Below, one piece after another: positions 9,801 through 17,697 of a stretch of 40,694 nucleotides of DNA. Below the pieces are notes generated by a model that did no database searches, was not told where the DNA came from, and saw only the letters and a list, made by a program, of their open reading frames with translations. How positions within the stretch are numbered: the first letter of the stretch is position 1; every line of letters starts with the position of its first letter. The translations under genes and the position numbers were made by a program. The stretch comes from Streptococcus parasanguinis (GTDB lineage: Bacteria; Bacillota; Bacilli; Lactobacillales; Streptococcaceae), in NCBI RefSeq assembly GCF_018499505.1, contig NZ_JAHDAC010000011.1:1-40694 (forward strand), read 5' to 3'.

Positions 9801-10601
9801 ACAGATTATCATCTAGAGTATGAGGGAGAACGTCCAATCGTTTCAGCACAAGGCAAGAATGGAACAGCCGTTACGGTCATCGATGCTAAAAGTGCCAATG
9901 CTCCGGTTCTTGTCAAGGTTGTCTCAGAAGATGTCAAGCTCGAAAAAGTATATCAACTTTCTCTCTCCGCAAAAGCACCTACAGGCTCAGCCATTCCTGA
10001 AGAAGGGGTTAAGAATCTGGTTCATACCAAACCAGAGTTGGTGATTGAGCCAGAAGAGATGGACTTTGAACGCCTAGAACGTCCAAATGCGGATCTTCCA
10101 AAAGGTGAGAAACGTGTGGTTCAAGAAGGTCAAAAAGGCCGCAAATTGCGCTTGGTGGAAGTTTCTCAAGAAAATGGTGAGGAAAGCCGGAAGGAACTAG
10201 ATGCCTTTGTAGAGCTAGATCCAGTGGCAGAAATCACGGAGGTGGGCACGAAAGAAGTACTTCCAGATACTCCACAACCAGAGCCACAGCCAGAACCACA
10301 ACCACAACCGCTTCCGAACCCAGAACGTCCTCATGGCTCAGAAGGACCAGTAGCTATTGTAACTCCTCAAGCATCTCTTGAGGTCAAAGCGGTGCGCCAG
10401 GAAGGGATAGATGCAGTAGTGAAGGAAGTCGAGAAAGAAACTCAAACACCAGCAGTTTCAGCTACTCCAGTTTCCGAAGGAAGATTACCAAATACGGGAA
10501 CGGAAGAAAGCGTCGCAAGCCTCGTTGCTGGAATCCTAGCGGCAGGCCTTGCCAGTGCTGTGCTGGACGATCAGAAAAAAAGAGCCAAAAAGGCCAAGTA
10601 A
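3801..10601 (+). CDS. bgaA: Cell-wall-anchored GH2 beta-galactosidase with CBM71-like modules
   Basis: A surface exo-beta-1,4-galactosidase that removes terminal galactose from LacNAc-containing host glycans. The 2266-residue product resembles pneumococcal BgaA in size and order. A YSIRK-type signal (FSIRKLSVGACS, near residue 13) ends around 39, followed by a low-complexity linker. GH2 sugar-binding, Ig-like and TIM-barrel domains run from about 125 to 715. The acid/base is Glu539 in SIGNEVGE and the nucleophile Glu620 in YGSETSS. Bacterial Ig-like/Big_4 modules follow. Two homologous CBM71-like domains lie at about 1445-1626 and 1796-1976, both with RWTNW and HPFN motifs. A PQPEPQPEP wall spacer precedes LPNTG at 2229-2233, a hydrophobic stretch and a KKRAKKAK tail. 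GAGGAGG sets the start. Catabolite control is likely through the upstream cre-like pair. Confidence 0.97.
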   Translation: MGKSFFEKRPVFSIRKLSVGACSVVIGISALGLSRVYAEEKPGLESEPTSTETPSVVTEKSEAEVPEAGARVSEAPAVITPTRAEEKPAPQGEGQPVSASSERATGTEETAAPNQNRVAEDIVQDRERDFNKDWYFKLNAAPGAEGRQVDVKDWKKLDLPHDWSIFFDFDHNSPAQNEGGQLNGGDAWYRKTFRLDDKDLDKKVRLEFGGVYMDSKVYVNGQFVGHYPNGYNAFSYDITPYLNADGSENTIAVHVVNQQPSSRWYSGSGIYRDVKLSVTDKVHLAQYGTTITTPQLEKQQNGAVDTVVKSRIVNQDDQAHSIYAEYEIVDQNGQVVSEKTLSEAQAVLAGQEINLSQTLHVEKPTLWDVKTDHPALYTLYTRVYRDSQLVDVQKERFGYRYLNWTPEGGFFLNGVATKFHGVSLHHDHGALGAEENYKAEYRRLKQMKDMGVNAIRTTHNPASEQTLQIAAELGLMVQEEAFDIWYGGKKQYDYGRFFEKDATHPEARKGDTWSDYDLRTMVERGKNNPAIVMWSIGNEVGEADGSDKSVATVRRLVKTIRDVDATRYVTMGADKFRFGDGSGGHEKVAAELDAVGFNYSEANYESLRAKHPNWLIYGSETSSATRTRGSYYHPEREWVGSNQEDRHYEQSDYGNDRVGWGRTATASWTFDRDHAGYAGQFIWTGTDYIGEPTPWHNQNDTPVKSSYFGIVDTAGIPKNDFYLYQSQWVSAEKHPMVHLLPHWNWDNPELANRVMDEEGRIPVRTFSNAHSVELIVNGESQGVKTFTKKTTADGRTYQEGANPDELYLEWLVPYVPGKVEAIARNEAGEVIAHDQIETAGKPAGVRLLKEEHAIAADGKDLTYITYEIVDEEGRVVPTANNLVHFHLHGQGQIVGVDNGEQASRERYKAQEDGSWQRKAFNGKGVVIVKSTEQAGAFTLYADSDRLQSDQVSLFTGKKDQAERTVLGVEPVRQSAYLGEEPTLPSKVNVVYSDGKAQEEAIEWDAADYSRAGQVRVTGHVQGRTVEALVDVIGVEQVLPVIKQIPQGADLATVDKAVQLVFTDGTTAHYEVDQWTLEAGQEDQLSTPGARLKATGLLGNGETIQATLVVAGGDVAKAKKPTVQLDGVALPKFGSGNHTIFRSLAYGQEPGQVTASAENAQVTFLQANRENGLKAQIYVTAKDTGAVQTYVVQFQEESPQIQRLELRLPEGQELKEDQTVPLEVIAHYQDGSQASLKADQIDVKTRAGSQGKAVATNKGLELREAGLVHLEANFQGQTGEVTFTITPNPEEKTVVKVRPVRISTDRNVLPALPETVLVEYDKGFPKEKRVTWDDVTADQVKDYHSFTVTGHVEGVEKEAQAQVTVEGIIAVEEVSTTTPVGEKPALPESVRTYHSNGKTYAAKVAWDAVDPQLLAQEGEVVIAGRVEGTNLPTRLHIRVSSTTVKGANIAEQWTGSVLPLAFASDSNDADPVAKVNDKVISFTDAPANRWTNWGRDNAEDSVGILFGDSGILTKRAVDNLHVGFHEDHGVGAPSEYVIEYYTGEQIPTVPSNPNRVKDETDHPFNNPANWKEVSNLTVEEPVAAGKMNHFSFDKVDTYAVRIRMKTPEGKRGSSISEIQVFANKVAAEEKSQVTIRVNGEVLPGVNPSVTDYYIDARDRAYPQVEATASHHGLATVVPSVHEGEPIRVIHKAEDGTILQEYRLHLTSDAEKLKQAAPVAVEAGRRFVKVGQDLVLPSTVGVYFKGDTGYERKELTVDWQAIPADALSHEGSFTLEGKVLGYDLTAQLTVRVSEKTGEILSVNRDYNAEDTRAFASETNDLDPNQIDYIDYINDGGYNEYYRWTNWKREPDQTEVFAGLIFKKNGQVTERLVNKVAVDFFADQETGLPTKTVLERYIGPDFDIPDDYGNLKNLPEHPFNQSSNWEEIPYSLDYAFEPGYISNLSFNETRTKAIRLRMVRDENLKGIGIVELSAYAPTEEAQATTDVTIQVNGKDLEGFKPDVTDYHLEYEGERPIVSAQGKNGTAVTVIDAKSANAPVLVKVVSEDVKLEKVYQLSLSAKAPTGSAIPEEGVKNLVHTKPELVIEPEEMDFERLERPNADLPKGEKRVVQEGQKGRKLRLVEVSQENGEESRKELDAFVELDPVAEITEVGTKEVLPDTPQPEPQPEPQPQPLPNPERPHGSEGPVAIVTPQASLEVKAVRQEGIDAVVKEVEKETQTPAVSATPVSEGRLPNTGTEESVASLVAGILAAGLASAVLDDQKKRAKKAK

Positions 10602-10651
10602 AACAGCTAGAGAAACTAGCAAAATACGGTGAAAAGTTCACAGGTAAAAGA

Positions 10652-10680
10652 AGGAGGATGGGAAGCCCCACCCTCTTTAC
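10652..10680 (+). terminator. Weak hairpin between bgaA and the fucosidase gene
   Basis: GAGGATGGG-AAGC-CCCACCCTC forms a nine-pair stem with one A-C mismatch, followed by TTTA. It may lower read-through from bgaA. No clear separate promoter for the next gene was found in the 102-bp gap. Confidence 0.4.
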
Positions 10681-10703
10681 CTGATGACATAAAGGAATGG
10701 AAT

Positions 10704-13136
10704 ATGGGAAAAAGATTAGTTGATAAGAGAAATCGATTTGGCATACGTAAACTCTCAGTAGGCGTCTGCTCGGTAGTTGTAGCGACTTGTTTTTTAGGAA
10801 CTACTACCAGTTACGCAGAGGAACAAGCTGAGAATAGTGAACCACGTGAAGAACGGGTTGAAACGAGCGATGTCAATCACCAAGGAAAGGAGAAGAAAAC
10901 TGTGAACGAGCACCAAGAAGAATCAGAGCAGCCCTCAGCAACTACAAGCGAGAAAGAAAATCGCACAGCCAGCCAAGGGACAGAAGCCACTCAACCTGCC
11001 ACTTCTCTAAACGAGGAGACTGAGATTGCGGATTACGGACCACTTCCAAGCAAGGCTCAGATGCAATACCACCGCGAAGAACTAGCAGCTTTCATCCACT
11101 TTGGGATGAATACTTACTACGATCGTGAGTGGGGAGATGGGCAAGAAGATCCTTATTATTTCTATCCAGAGCATCTGGATACCGATCAGTGGATCAAAAC
11201 CCTGAAAGATGCTGGCTTTAAACGGACGATCATGGTCGTCAAGCACCACGATGGCTTCCTCTTGTACCCTTCCAAATACACCGACCATACTATTGCCAAA
11301 AGTGGTTGGAAGGAGGGAAAAGGTGATGTCCTAGCTGAGGTTTCTGCTTCTGCCAGCAAGTATGACATGGACATGGGGGTCTATATCTCTCCTTGGGATG
11401 CTCACAGCCCGCTCTACCATGTGGATACAGAGGACAAATACAATGAATACTATCTCAACCAGCTTAAGGAAATCCTTGAAGATCCAAAATATGGGAACAA
11501 GGGTAAGTTCGTAGAAGTCTGGATGGATGGAGCGCGTGGCGATGGGGCTCAAAAGGTCACCTATACCTTTGACAAGTGGTTTGAAGCCATTCGCAAGGCC
11601 CAAGGGGATATTGCTATCTTCTCAGCTGAGCCGACCAATGTTCGTTGGATTGGAAATGAAAAGGGGATTGCCGGAGATCCGGTTTGGCAAAAGGTCAATC
11701 CAGATAAGATCCGCAACAATCCATCTAATAGCTACCTCAATCACGGGGATCCGGAAGGGAAGCAATACTCAGTGGGAGAAGCCGATGTCTCTATTCGCTC
11801 CGGCTGGTTCTACCATGACAATCAAGAGCCTAAGTCCTTGCGCGAATTGATGGACATTTACTTCAAATCGGTCGGCCGTGGAACCCCGCTTCTGCTCAAT
11901 ATTCCACCCAATCAAGACGGAAAATTTGCGGATGCCGATGTGGCCCGTTTGAAAGAATTCCGCCAGACCTTGGACCAACTCTACAGTGTGAACTATGCGG
12001 CAGGAGCTTTGGTAGAAGCTGACTCAACACGACGCAATCCGCTCTACAAGGTCAGCCATTTGACAGATGGCGATGAAAAGACCAGTTGGGCACCTGCTGA
12101 TGATGCCAAGACCGGATCTTTTGTTCTCGATCTTGGAAAAGAACAGCATTTTGATGTGGTAGAGCTCAAAGAAACCATCAAGAAAGGCCAACGGATTTCT
12201 GGCTTCACCATTGATGTGGCAGTGAATGGGCAATGGGTTCCTTATGGAGCTGGCTCAACTGTGGGATACCGCCGATTAATCAAAGGGCAACCAGTTGATA
12301 GTCGCTATATCCGGGTGTCCATCACTGATGCCCAAGCCACTCCAATCTTGAACGGTGTCTTTGTCTATAAGACACCAGCCAGCATTGAAGAAACCGATGG
12401 CTATCCGCTTGGTTTGACTTATCATTCCGACCGGACAGCAGAGCGGGCCAATGGCCAGTGGAATGAAGAGGGAGAAGGCGTTCGAGGCACCTCTATGTGG
12501 ACCAAAGAAAAGGGAGCTTCGGTGACCTATCAATTTGAAGGCACCAAGGCCTATGTCGTCGCAACTGTCGACCCTGGTCATGGGGAAATGGATGTCTATG
12601 TCGATGGCCAAAAGCTAGCGACCGTCAATACCCAAAGTCCAAGCCGCAAACGCAGCCAAAAGGTCTATGAAACACCGGATTTGGCAGCAGGATCTCACAC
12701 CTTGACCTTGGTCAATAGCAAGGGAGATGCGATCGCAACGGAAGGGATTTATGCCCTCAATAATCAAGAAAAGGGGCTCTTTGAGTTTGCTCAGCCAACC
12801 CTAGCTGTTAAGAAAGGCGACCCAGCGCAAGTCGTTGTCAAGAGAAAAGGTGGCTCTAAAGGAAGTGCCAGTCTCAAATTGATCACAGAACCAGGAGCAG
12901 GGGTTCATGGCAAGGTCTACAAAGATACCAACGTCACCCTTGAGTTCGCAGATGGAGAGACGGAAAAAACAGTCCAAGTTCCAACCCTTGATTTTGCAGG
13001 AAAAGCGACCGATGTCTATGACTTTAAGGTCAAATTGTTGCATCCGGATCAAGGAAGCTTGGTCGGCTTTATTCCAGAACTGACAGTCCAAGTAATGGAA
13101 GAAGTGATTCAACAGTCGAAATGGAAAGAAGCTTAA
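10704..13136 (+). CDS. Secreted GH29 alpha-L-fucosidase with F5/8C and Calx-beta-like domains
   Basis: Predicted to remove alpha-1,3/1,4-linked fucose from Lewis-type glycans, exposing galactose to BgaA upstream. The 810-residue product has a YSIRK-like signal (FGIRKLSVGVCS, about residues 12-23; processing near TSYAEE), then a linker. The GH29 barrel (about 110-450) includes AAFIHFGMNTYYDREWG, VVKHHDGF and VWMDGARGD with the presumed nucleophile Asp275. An F5/8-type carbohydrate-binding domain (about 460-560), a second galactose-binding-like domain and a Calx-beta-like domain follow. The ATG at 10704 is chosen over a GTG at 10629 because it starts the signal peptide and has AAAGGA at good spacing. 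Oddly, no LPXTG motif is present; the protein ends QQSKWKEA. It may be released, or its anchor may have been lost. Confidence 0.93.
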   Translation: MGKRLVDKRNRFGIRKLSVGVCSVVVATCFLGTTTSYAEEQAENSEPREERVETSDVNHQGKEKKTVNEHQEESEQPSATTSEKENRTASQGTEATQPATSLNEETEIADYGPLPSKAQMQYHREELAAFIHFGMNTYYDREWGDGQEDPYYFYPEHLDTDQWIKTLKDAGFKRTIMVVKHHDGFLLYPSKYTDHTIAKSGWKEGKGDVLAEVSASASKYDMDMGVYISPWDAHSPLYHVDTEDKYNEYYLNQLKEILEDPKYGNKGKFVEVWMDGARGDGAQKVTYTFDKWFEAIRKAQGDIAIFSAEPTNVRWIGNEKGIAGDPVWQKVNPDKIRNNPSNSYLNHGDPEGKQYSVGEADVSIRSGWFYHDNQEPKSLRELMDIYFKSVGRGTPLLLNIPPNQDGKFADADVARLKEFRQTLDQLYSVNYAAGALVEADSTRRNPLYKVSHLTDGDEKTSWAPADDAKTGSFVLDLGKEQHFDVVELKETIKKGQRISGFTIDVAVNGQWVPYGAGSTVGYRRLIKGQPVDSRYIRVSITDAQATPILNGVFVYKTPASIEETDGYPLGLTYHSDRTAERANGQWNEEGEGVRGTSMWTKEKGASVTYQFEGTKAYVVATVDPGHGEMDVYVDGQKLATVNTQSPSRKRSQKVYETPDLAAGSHTLTLVNSKGDAIATEGIYALNNQEKGLFEFAQPTLAVKKGDPAQVVVKRKGGSKGSASLKLITEPGAGVHGKVYKDTNVTLEFADGETEKTVQVPTLDFAGKATDVYDFKVKLLHPDQGSLVGFIPELTVQVMEEVIQQSKWKEA

Positions 13137-13242
13137 ACCGATATTCAAAGAAAGGTTTTGTGAATGTGGTGAGAAATTCTTGCTTTAGGCTGCGGAGGCA
13201 CCAAATTCGCTCGTCGCAAAGAGTAGTTCCTTCTTCGCATAA

Positions 13243-13417
13243 GAAGCTGGGACAAAAGTCTTAGCCTCTCAATTATTTTTGGATTTTCGAGCAAGACGCA
13301 GTGGTTGAGTGGGCTCTACTACGCTGATTTCATCAGCTTTTACAGCCCTACTCAACTGTGCGGAGGTGGGACGACGAAATCGAATTCTAACGAATTACCG
13401 ATTTCTGTCCCACTCTC
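13243..13417 (+). repeat. 175-bp dispersed MITE-like element, copy 1 (forward)
   Basis: Begins GAAGCTGGGAC and ends GTCCCACTCTC, imperfect terminal inverted repeats. Three hairpins are visible: the 5' end (GGGAC-AAAA-GTC with flanking arms), a central GTTGAGTGGGCT / AGCCCTACTCAAC arm pair enclosing GCTGAT-TTC-ATCAGC, and GTGGGAC...GTCCCAC at the 3' end followed by TCTCTTTT. It lies 106 bp past the fucosidase stop and probably acts as its terminator. Short reading frames inside it are not genes. Confidence 0.9.
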
Positions 13418-13492
13418 TTTTATTTTTTCTCCTTTCCTTAAGAGATTCCTATTTCCATGGAGTCTTTGCTTTATTTACAGCCGTAAAAATTG

Positions 13493-13515
13493 TATAATAG
13501 TCAAATAAGGTCAAT
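13493..13515 (+). promoter_or_regulatory. ctsR promoter -10 with CtsR operator
   Basis: TATAAT (13493-13498) is directly followed by AGTCAAA-TAA-GGTCAAT (13499-13515), a heptad direct repeat matching the CtsR consensus RGTCAAA-NAN-RGTCAAA with one mismatch. The position fits autorepression of the ctsR-clpC operon, derepressed on heat or protein stress. The -35 is weak (TTTATT at 17 bp). Confidence 0.88.
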
Positions 13516-13600
13516 GATGAGAAGGAACACTCCAAGGCCATTTTTTATGGGCCAAGAACAGAGCATCCATCTAGAAAAAAACAAGCCAGAAAGGAGCATC

Positions 13601-14065
13601 ATGGCAAATAAGAACACATCTGATAGCATTGAAGCTTATATCAAGGCCTTGCTGGCTCAAGCTGGCATGGCAGAGCTCAAAAGAAGTGAGCTAGCCGATG
13701 TCTTTCAAGTCGTACCCAGTCAGATTAACTATGTTATCAAGACTCGCTTTACCGAAAGCCGAGGCTATATTGTAGAGAGCAAGCGCGGTGGTGGTGGCTA
13801 TATCCGCATTGGCAAGGTCCAGTTTTCAGATCACCATCAGATGCTCCAAGACTTGGCAGCCAATATTGGAGAGACCATCAGCCAGCAGGTCTTTAATGAT
13901 ATCCTCCAGATGCTCTATGAAGAAAAATTATTGACACAACGTGAGACTCAGCTCTTGCTTGCGACGACCTCCGATGAGGTCCTAGGTCGAGATGCTCTCC
14001 TCCTACGAGCAACGATGCTGAAAAAAATCATTCAACAAGTAGATAGAAAAGGAAATACCGACTAG
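13601..14065 (+). CDS. ctsR: Transcriptional repressor of class III stress genes CtsR
   Basis: CtsR is a dimeric winged-helix repressor of clp and groE genes, inactivated by heat. The 154-residue product has the N-terminal DNA-binding domain with QVVPSQINYVIKTRFT and the conserved glycine-rich wing ESKRGGGGYIRI. A C-terminal helical domain follows. The ATG at 13601 follows AAAGGAGCATC. Reading from the TTG at 13490 would start inside the promoter and is rejected. The stop abuts the clpC start, so the two are translationally coupled. Confidence 0.97.
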   Translation: MANKNTSDSIEAYIKALLAQAGMAELKRSELADVFQVVPSQINYVIKTRFTESRGYIVESKRGGGGYIRIGKVQFSDHHQMLQDLAANIGETISQQVFNDILQMLYEEKLLTQRETQLLLATTSDEVLGRDALLLRATMLKKIIQQVDRKGNTD

Positions 14066-16495
14066 ATGAACTATTCAACAGCACTGTTAGAAAGTATAGA
14101 AGCGGCCCAAATACTAGCAGGCCACTATCAGGGGCATACCTTAGATACTTGGCATCTCCTGACGGCTATGGCCAATAATCCCTATAGCGTGGCAGGTTCT
14201 GTACTGAACGATTATCCTATGCAGATCGATGAGTTTCAGGATGCGGCGGAGCATATTACAGGCCAAGCTTTTCAAAGCGACAATCGGTATGAAATCTTCC
14301 CATTTTCTTATCGGATGGAAGCCATTATGAAGCACGCAAGAGAGATTGCCCAGGTTCTTCATGCCAAGACCTTGGGAACAGAGCATGTGCTCCTCTCTCT
14401 TTTATCAGACCGTGGGACCTTGGCGAGCCAAGTCATGGAGTTTGCCGGCTTTGCCTTTACAGAGCAAGACAAGGGAGTCCCTATTGCCTCCCTTCGCAAG
14501 AATTTAGAAGACAAAGCAGGCTGGGACAAGAATGATATCAAAGCCATTCGGAGTCTCTATCGGGCCCAAAACCCTAACCGCCAAACCATGGGAAATATGA
14601 TGGGCATGCCCCCAAGCACCAGTGGAGGTCTTGAAGATTATACCCGTGATCTGACAGAAATGGCGCGTGCAGGCCAGCTTGAGCCTGTGATCGGTCGGGA
14701 TGCAGAGATTTCACGCATGATCCAAATCCTCAGCCGCAAGACCAAGAACAATCCTGTATTGGTGGGAGAAGCAGGGGTCGGAAAAACTGCCCTTGCATTA
14801 GGTCTGGCCCAGCGGGTCGCTAGTGGCAATGTTCCAGCTGAAATCGCGCAAATGCGTGTCCTGGAATTGGATCTCATGAATGTCGTTGCAGGGACGCGCT
14901 TCCGTGGGGACTTCGAAGAACGGATGAACAATATCATCCAGGACATCGAAGAAGACGGTCACGTGATTCTCTTTATCGACGAACTGCATACCATTATGGG
15001 GTCAGGATCCGGTATTGATTCGACCTTAGACGCAGCCAATATTTTAAAACCAGCTCTAGCACGGGGAACCTTACGTACAGTTGGAGCAACGACCCAAGAT
15101 GAGTACCAAAAGCACATCGAAAAAGATGCAGCCCTCTCTCGGCGTTTTGCGAAAGTCACCATTGAAGAGCCAAGTGTTGCAGATAGCATCCAAATTCTCC
15201 AAGGCTTGAAAGAAACCTACCAGGACCACCATCATGTGACCATTACCGATGAAGCGATCGAAACAGCTGTCAAATATGCCCACCGCTATTTGACCAGCCG
15301 TCAATTGCCAGATTCAGCCATTGATCTCTTGGATGAAGCGGCAGCTACTGTACAAAACCGCGATTCCAACGGTCACGTAAAAGAAGAGTTGACCGCCTTG
15401 GATCGGTCCTTGATGGATGGCAAGTGGAAGAAAGCAGCCCAGCTCTTAGAAGTAGAGGCCACTCCCATTGTCTACAAAAAAGAAGTCACTGACCAAGATG
15501 TCTTGGTGACCTTGAGCCAATTATCTGGTATTCCAACTCAAAAACTGACCCAAACCGATGCCAAGAAGTACCTCAACTTAGAAGCAGAATTGCATAAGCG
15601 CGTGATTGGTCAAGACCAAGCCGTTTCGAGTATCAGTCGGGCTATTCGACGCAATCAATCAGGTATCCGTAGCAATAAACGTCCGATCGGTTCTTTCATG
15701 TTCCTAGGACCTACCGGTGTCGGAAAAACAGAGCTAGCCAAAGCCTTGGCGGAGGTTCTGTTTGATGATGAATCGGCCCTCATCCGTTTTGATATGAGTG
15801 AGTATATGGAAAAATTCGCGGCCAGCCGCCTCAACGGAGCTCCTCCAGGCTATGTGGGCTACGAAGAAGGAGGCGAGTTGACCGAGAAAGTCCGCAACAA
15901 ACCCTATTCAGTTCTCTTATTTGATGAGGTGGAAAAAGCCCACCCAGATATTTTCAATGTCCTTTTGCAAGTCTTGGATGACGGAGTCTTAACCGATAGC
16001 AAAGGCCGGAAGATCGACTTCTCCAATACCATTATCATCATGACCTCAAACCTGGGAGCAACAGCCCTTCGGGATGATAAGACAGTTGGCTTTGGGGCCA
16101 AAGATATCCGCTTTGACCAAGCCAATATGGAAAAACGCATGTTTGAAGAGTTGAAGAAGACCTATCGTCCAGAGTTTATCAACCGGATTGATGAAAAGGT
16201 GGTCTTCCATAGTCTCTCAAGCGAGGACATGCAGCAGGTAGTGAAAGTCATGGTCAAACCGCTCATCGCGACCTTGGCCGAACAAGGCATGACCCTCAAA
16301 TTCCAGCCTTCAGCGCTCAAGTTGCTAGCAACCAAAGGCTACGATCCAGAAATGGGAGCTCGCCCACTGCGTCGTGTCTTGCAGACCGAAGTGGAAGATC
16401 AACTAGCAGAGCTATTGCTGAAAGGGCAAGCCCAAGAAGGGCAAACCATCAAGGTTGGAATGACAGCCGGTACGATCAAGTTTGAGATTGTCTAG
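14066..16495 (+). CDS. clpC: ATP-dependent Clp protease ATP-binding subunit ClpC
   Basis: An AAA+ unfoldase feeding substrates to ClpP and also acting as a chaperone. The 809-residue product has an N-terminal Clp-N repeat domain (about 1-145). The first AAA domain has Walker A GEAGVGKT at 234-241 and Walker [10 protein letters not shown] middle domain follows. The second AAA domain has Walker A GPTGVGKT at 548-555 and [14 protein letters not shown]-terminal D2-small domain with [15 protein letters not shown] completes it. It begins the base after the ctsR stop and shares the CtsR-controlled promoter. Confidence 0.97.
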   Translation: MNYSTALLESIEAAQILAGHYQGHTLDTWHLLTAMANNPYSVAGSVLNDYPMQIDEFQDAAEHITGQAFQSDNRYEIFPFSYRMEAIMKHAREIAQVLHAKTLGTEHVLLSLLSDRGTLASQVMEFAGFAFTEQDKGVPIASLRKNLEDKAGWDKNDIKAIRSLYRAQNPNRQTMGNMMGMPPSTSGGLEDYTRDLTEMARAGQLEPVIGRDAEISRMIQILSRKTKNNPVLVGEAGVGKTALALGLAQRVASGNVPAEIAQMRVLELDLMNVVAGTRFRGDFEERMNNIIQDIEEDGHVILFIDELHTIMGSGSGIDSTLDAANILKPALARGTLRTVGATTQDEYQKHIEKDAALSRRFAKVTIEEPSVADSIQILQGLKETYQDHHHVTITDEAIETAVKYAHRYLTSRQLPDSAIDLLDEAAATVQNRDSNGHVKEELTALDRSLMDGKWKKAAQLLEVEATPIVYKKEVTDQDVLVTLSQLSGIPTQKLTQTDAKKYLNLEAELHKRVIGQDQAVSSISRAIRRNQSGIRSNKRPIGSFMFLGPTGVGKTELAKALAEVLFDDESALIRFDMSEYMEKFAASRLNGAPPGYVGYEEGGELTEKVRNKPYSVLLFDEVEKAHPDIFNVLLQVLDDGVLTDSKGRKIDFSNTIIIMTSNLGATALRDDKTVGFGAKDIRFDQANMEKRMFEELKKTYRPEFINRIDEKVVFHSLSSEDMQQVVKVMVKPLIATLAEQGMTLKFQPSALKLLATKGYDPEMGARPLRRVLQTEVEDQLAELLLKGQAQEGQTIKVGMTAGTIKFEIV

Positions 16496-16504
16496 GAGGA
16501 TGTC

Positions 16505-16993
16505 ATGACGCTTCAGCGATTAACCCGTATTTCGCTTTTGGCGGCCCTTTGTGTCGCTCTACGTCAGGCTTTTGCCCCTTTCCCAAATGTCCAACCTATT
16601 TCTGCCATCTTTTTTCTCTTGGTGATATTTGAAGGGTATAGCTTTGCTTTTCTTGTGATGATGATCACCATGTTTGTCTCCGCCTTTTTCCTGGGGATGA
16701 GCCTGATTGTATTTTTTCAGATTGTCGCCTTTGGCTGTTTGATGGTCCTTTGGCGCTTCAGTTACAAGTGGTTGCCCTTTGTCTTTCAGATCTTTTTTGT
16801 GGGGCTACTGTCCTTTGCTTATGGGGTCTTGATCGATAGTGTTTATGCCTTGATATACCATATTCCTTGGTGGACCTATGCTTTGGTCAATGGTTTTAGT
16901 TTTAACCTTGCCCATGCTCTGTCGACGATCATTTTCTATCCCATTATCTATCAAATCTTTAGGAGATTTTATGTTGAAAAAAACCATTTCTAG
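16505..16993 (+). CDS. ECF transporter S component (membrane substrate-binding subunit)
   Basis: A 162-residue, five- to six-segment membrane protein beginning MTLQRLTRISLLAALCVALR, with an early arginine/alanine-rich helix typical of S components that dock on a shared EcfAA'T module (not in this window). The next gene, a DUF4430 lipoprotein with a transcobalamin C-terminal-like fold, overlaps its end. In comparative genomics this pair has been linked to predicted cobalamin ECF systems; the true substrate is unknown here. AGGAGG eight bases upstream sets the start. It is likely cotranscribed from ctsR-clpC, whose stop is nine bases away. Confidence 0.8.
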   Translation: MTLQRLTRISLLAALCVALRQAFAPFPNVQPISAIFFLLVIFEGYSFAFLVMMITMFVSAFFLGMSLIVFFQIVAFGCLMVLWRFSYKWLPFVFQIFFVGLLSFAYGVLIDSVYALIYHIPWWTYALVNGFSFNLAHALSTIIFYPIIYQIFRRFYVEKNHF

Positions 16994-17378
16994 CTTGATG
17001 ACCTTACTTGCAGCTCTTCTTTTAGCGAGTTGCGCTCCGTCTCATAGCACAAACAATCAAACAACTGCTTCTAGCACAGAAGTTGCCAAGAAAAACGAAA
17101 TTTCGATTACGATTAGCGTGACGCCAGAAGGTCAAAAAGCGCAATCAAAAACCTTAAAAGTAGCAGAAGAGAGCAACCTCATGAAAGTGCTCAAAGCCAA
17201 CTACAAGATTGAAGAAAAAAATGGCATGATCACCTCGATTGATGGTCACAGCCAAGATGAAGCCAAAGGTCTTTACTGGATGTACAAGATCAATGGCGAA
17301 ATGGCTCCAAAAGGTGCTGCTGAAACCACCGTTAAAAAAGGAGACAAGATCGAATTCTATCAAGAAGTGTATAAATAA
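16971..17378 (+). CDS. DUF4430 (transcobalamin C-terminal-like) lipoprotein
   Basis: A 135-residue lipoprotein with lipobox LLAS-C (Cys21) after a hydrophobic signal, a Ser/Thr/Asn-rich spacer and one DUF4430 domain (about 45-135) ending with the family pattern GLYWMYKINGEMAPKGAAE...VKKGDKIEFYQE. It overlaps the upstream S-component gene by 23 nt, and its AGGAG lies inside that gene, so the two are coupled. It probably presents ligand to, or works beside, that S component. The ligand could be a cobalamin-like compound, but this is inference from fold and context. Confidence 0.85.
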   Translation: MLKKTISSLMTLLAALLLASCAPSHSTNNQTTASSTEVAKKNEISITISVTPEGQKAQSKTLKVAEESNLMKVLKANYKIEEKNGMITSIDGHSQDEAKGLYWMYKINGEMAPKGAAETTVKKGDKIEFYQEVYK

Positions 17379-17384
17379 TGAGGA

Positions 17385-17559
17385 GAGAGTGGGACAGAAA
17401 TCGGTAATTCGTTAGAATTCGATTTCGTTGTCCCACCTCCGCAAAGTTGAGTAGGGCTGTAAAAGCTGATGAAGTCAGCGTAGTAGAGCTCACTCAACCA
17501 CTGCGTCTTGCTCGACAATCCAAAAATAATTGAGAGGCTAGGACTTTTGTTCCAGCCTC
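17385..17559 (-). repeat. 175-bp dispersed MITE-like element, copy 2 (reverse)
   Basis: Starts GAGAGTGGGAC and ends with GGCTAGGAC-TTTT-GTTCCAGCC followed by TCTTTTTT. On the plus strand this end forms a strong intrinsic terminator immediately after the DUF4430 gene. The length is identical to the other full copies, with only a few substitutions. Confidence 0.9.
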
Positions 17560-17624
17560 TTTTTTGCTAAAGTTTAGAACTTACCTAAAACTTCTTTCAA
17601 ATTAGAAAAATATTTGAGAAACTA

Positions 17625-17661
17625 TTGACAGCCTCATATAACAGTGTTACAATAATGTTAC
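17625..17661 (+). promoter_or_regulatory. Promoter overlapped by a VicR/WalR-type box
   Basis: TTGACA (17625-17630), 17 nt, TACAAT (17648-17653). Overlapping the -10 is TGTTAC-AATAA-TGTTAC (17645-17661), a perfect fit to the WalR/VicR consensus TGTWAH-N5-TGTWAH. Two further TTACA motifs follow (17668 and 17677). Overlap with the -10 suggests repression or competition rather than simple activation; that is inference. Confidence 0.65.
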
Positions 17662-17697
17662 AAAATATTACAAATGTTACAAAAAAGAGGTTCTGTT

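Noticed and set aside
13305..13508. Two 60-residue open frames in the 13.3-13.5 kb spacer
   Set aside because: They lie inside the 175-bp repeat, and the same sequence recurs in other spacers without a conserved start.
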